Made by a program: the position numbers and the translations under genes. This document shows, one piece after another, positions 5,871-7,303 of a stretch of DNA of 7,303 nucleotides. The DNA comes from CANJQH01 sp031368515 (GTDB lineage Bacteria; Chloroflexota; Anaerolineae; J036; Brachytrichaceae), in the NCBI GenBank assembly GCA_031368515.1, contig JANMNW010000339.1, positions 1-7,303 on the forward strand, in the 5' to 3' direction. The notes beneath the pieces were generated by a model. The model was given only the letters and a program-made list of their open reading frames with translations. It did no database searches and was not told where the DNA came from. Position 1 is the stretch's first letter; each line of letters opens with the position of its first letter.

Positions 5871-6292
5871 CATTCGGCGTAGGCCGCCCCGTTTGGGATG
5901 TGCTCGACCAAGGCGTCGCGCGTGAACGGAACCGTGTTTGGCGGCAATGCGCCCGGATCAAACCAGCCCAGCCCGGCGCATTTGTCGGGTTCCATGATGG
6001 CCGGCTCGCCGCTCCAGCCCGCTGCCTCGAAATACACGCCCCAGTAGCTGCGATCGCCATGAAAGCGGTGCGTGGTGTGCGCAAAGCGCAGCGCGTCAAC
6101 GCGCAGCGCCACGCCCACTTCCTCCATGGCCTCGCGCACTGCGGCGGCGCTCGCCGGTTCGCCGGTCTCGACATGCCCGGCCGGCAGATCCCACATGCCG
6201 TCCATGTAACCGGTGTTCTGCCGCAGAATCATCAGCACGCGATCGCCGCGGCGCAGAATCACATACACGGCGGAGCGCGACAGTTCAGCCAT
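5852..6292 (-). CDS. NUDIX hydrolase
   Basis: The 146-residue product is a typical small NUDIX domain protein. It should hydrolyse a nucleoside diphosphate linked to another group, using divalent metal in the cytoplasm. The Nudix box is complete at residues 39-61: G-x5-E-x7-REAMEEVGV, with Gly39, Glu45, Arg53, Glu54, Glu57 and Glu58. WDLPAGHVETGE leads into it. The later EPDKCAGLGWF and the tail near YAEWGW are typical of a MutT-like subgroup whose substrate I cannot name. The ATG at 6292 begins 5 bp after the stop of the upstream UDPGP gene. An in-frame GTG at 6301 overlaps that stop as GTGA and would add three residues. Either start implies translational coupling, and no Shine-Dalgarno is visible. 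The last codons and the stop lie inside the hairpin 5824-5870. A role in sanitising or recycling nucleotide sugars beside the UDPGP enzyme is a possible but unproven inference. Confidence 0.92.
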   Translation of the reverse strand: MAELSRSAVYVILRRGDRVLMILRQNTGYMDGMWDLPAGHVETGEPASAAAVREAMEEVGVALRVDALRFAHTTHRFHGDRSYWGVYFEAAGWSGEPAIMEPDKCAGLGWFDPGALPPNTVPFTRDALVEHIPNGAAYAEWGWERS

Positions 6293-6297
6293 GGCGA

Positions 6298-7303
6298 TCA
6301 CGCAAACGCGCACAGCGATTCGACATGCGCCGCGCTGCCGTCGCGCAACCAGCCGTCGAGCTGGGCCTGATCCTTCAGCTGCTGGCCGCGCAGGCGGGGC
6401 ACCACAAAGAAGCCGCTGTCGATCTCGGGCAGCGCGGTCATGTCGCCCCACAGCTTCTCGAATTGCGTCACCGGAAACACATCCTCCTGCCCATGGCCCC
6501 AGCGCTTCTTGACGTCCTTCAAGGTGATGTAGGTCGGCATGCGCGCGGCCAACTTGCGAATGCCGTCCAGCACGCGCGCCTCGTCATCCAGATCGCCGCG
6601 CGTCAGGCCGAAGGCTTCCAGCAGGCGGTCGATATCGATCCACGTTGTCAGCGAGTTGTAGTAGCTCAGCGCGAACTCGGCTTCTTCATGCGGCATGGCC
6701 AGCCCTTCCACCAGCCGCACGCGCCCATCCACGCGCGCCAGGCCGCCGCCGCGATCCTCGACACGGCGGGTGATCACTTCGAAGTTCAGGCACCTGCCGG
6801 AAGCGAGGTGCGCGCCGATCACCGCCGGGTCGAGATCGGCCCCCAGCGTGTCGATGTTGTGCAGCATCAGCGTCCTCAGCATCGGTTGTTCGCGCAATAG
6901 TTTGGCCAGCACGCCGTTGCGCAGCAGGTTCGGAACTTCATACCAGTGCCCAACGGGGTGCATGCACTGCATCGGCAGGTTGTCGGTGTAATCGCCGCCT
7001 TCGCCCGCCGCCTGCGCCCAGCCAAGTAATGCGCGGTGGCCGCTCTCGCGCATTTTCTGCTTCTGCTCGTCGAGCACTTGATGCGGCATGTCCTCGTAGG
7101 CGAAGCGCATGTCGCGCGTCATCGGGATCATGCGCAACCCGACCGAGCGGCCGGGCGACAGCCACGCGCGCACGCCATCGCCGTCGCGCTGAAGCTGGCG
7201 CGCGGCTTGTTCGATCGGCGCATGCGTGAGGTAGCTGGTCGTAAACAGGTGCGGAATGCGCGCGCCATAGGCTTGTGCGATGCGACGGCTCTTGGCCAGG
7301 TGC
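6298..7303 (-). CDS. UDPGP-family uridylyltransferase, N-terminus off window
   Basis: The gene is open to the right edge, with 334 residues visible and the start lost. The visible part resembles the UDPGP family (UTP-glucose-1-phosphate uridylyltransferase and UDP-sugar pyrophosphorylase relatives), which form a UDP-sugar and pyrophosphate from UTP and a sugar 1-phosphate. Reading begins HLAKSRRIAQAYG, then IPHLFTTSYLTHAPIE, which corresponds to the sugar-binding side of the Rossmann-like domain. MHPVGHWYEVP and LMLHNIDTLGADLDP match the family's PxGHGD-like and N-x-D-x-LGA-x-x-D blocks. NFEVITRRVEDRGGGLARVDGRVRLVE matches in type the block that contains TPKTLADVKGG in eukaryotic enzymes, with Arg in place of the lysine just before GG. 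The N-terminal GG nucleotide-binding loop is outside the window. The sugar substrate is not decidable. It is the first visible gene of the three-gene minus-strand group. Confidence 0.8.
   Translation of the reverse strand, partial: HLAKSRRIAQAYGARIPHLFTTSYLTHAPIEQAARQLQRDGDGVRAWLSPGRSVGLRMIPMTRDMRFAYEDMPHQVLDEQKQKMRESGHRALLGWAQAAGEGGDYTDNLPMQCMHPVGHWYEVPNLLRNGVLAKLLREQPMLRTLMLHNIDTLGADLDPAVIGAHLASGRCLNFEVITRRVEDRGGGLARVDGRVRLVEGLAMPHEEAEFALSYYNSLTTWIDIDRLLEAFGLTRGDLDDEARVLDGIRKLAARMPTYITLKDVKKRWGHGQEDVFPVTQFEKLWGDMTALPEIDSGFFVVPRLRGQQLKDQAQLDGWLRDGSAAHVESLCAFA

Noticed and set aside
5809..6174. Aminotransferase start at 6174, giving a 523-residue protein
   Set aside because: The extra part is out of frame with, and covered by, the clearly real NUDIX gene. 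Its composition (rich in Arg, Ala and Pro) is that of a shadow frame.

Overview
This is a high-GC bacterial window (roughly 60% GC by eye) holding six protein-coding genes and one apparent gene remnant. The genes are metabolic and enzymatic. I see no transposase, CRISPR array, phage, toxin or defence gene, and no tRNA or rRNA. The taxon is uncertain. The gene set (actinobacterial-type xylose isomerase, TrpB2-type tryptophan synthase beta chain, membrane-anchored dienelactone-hydrolase-like protein, eukaryote-like UDPGP-family nucleotidyltransferase) together with long perfect intergenic hairpins fits Chloroflexota best from memory. A high-GC proteobacterium is not excluded.

Layout, left to right. 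Positions 84-123 hold a strong rho-independent terminator for the minus-strand xylose isomerase gene (144-1310). Upstream of xylA, 1365-1574 encodes in the same frame a convincing internal fragment of a glycosyltransferase, with no start and no remaining domains. It abuts a perfect 21-bp-stem hairpin (1585-1631). Next is the minus-strand TrpB2 gene (1691-3058). It is divergent from a plus-strand membrane-anchored dienelactone hydrolase family gene (3189-4106), with 130 bp between them.

Positions 4107-4602 are an intergenic gap between convergent genes. Most of it shows no recognisable gene, but 4461-4574 is six exact-length 19-bp tandem repeats arranged as three 38-bp dimers. On the right, three minus-strand genes are read in the order UDPGP-family uridylyltransferase (6298 to beyond the right edge), NUDIX hydrolase (5852-6292) and class I aminotransferase (4603-5808). 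The first two are 5 bp apart and are probably translationally coupled. The last two are separated by a perfect 22-bp-stem hairpin (5824-5870) that begins inside the NUDIX reading frame and ends exactly against a consensus TATAAT box, 10 bp upstream of the aminotransferase ATG.

The genes do not form one obvious pathway. XylA handles pentose or glucose isomerisation, and the UDPGP protein makes a UDP-sugar. TrpB2 and the aminotransferase act on amino acids through PLP. The most interesting signals are non-coding: the two long perfect hairpins just after minus-strand stop codons, the 19/38-bp tandem array, the possibly leaderless aminotransferase promoter, and the glycosyltransferase remnant fused in frame ahead of xylA.
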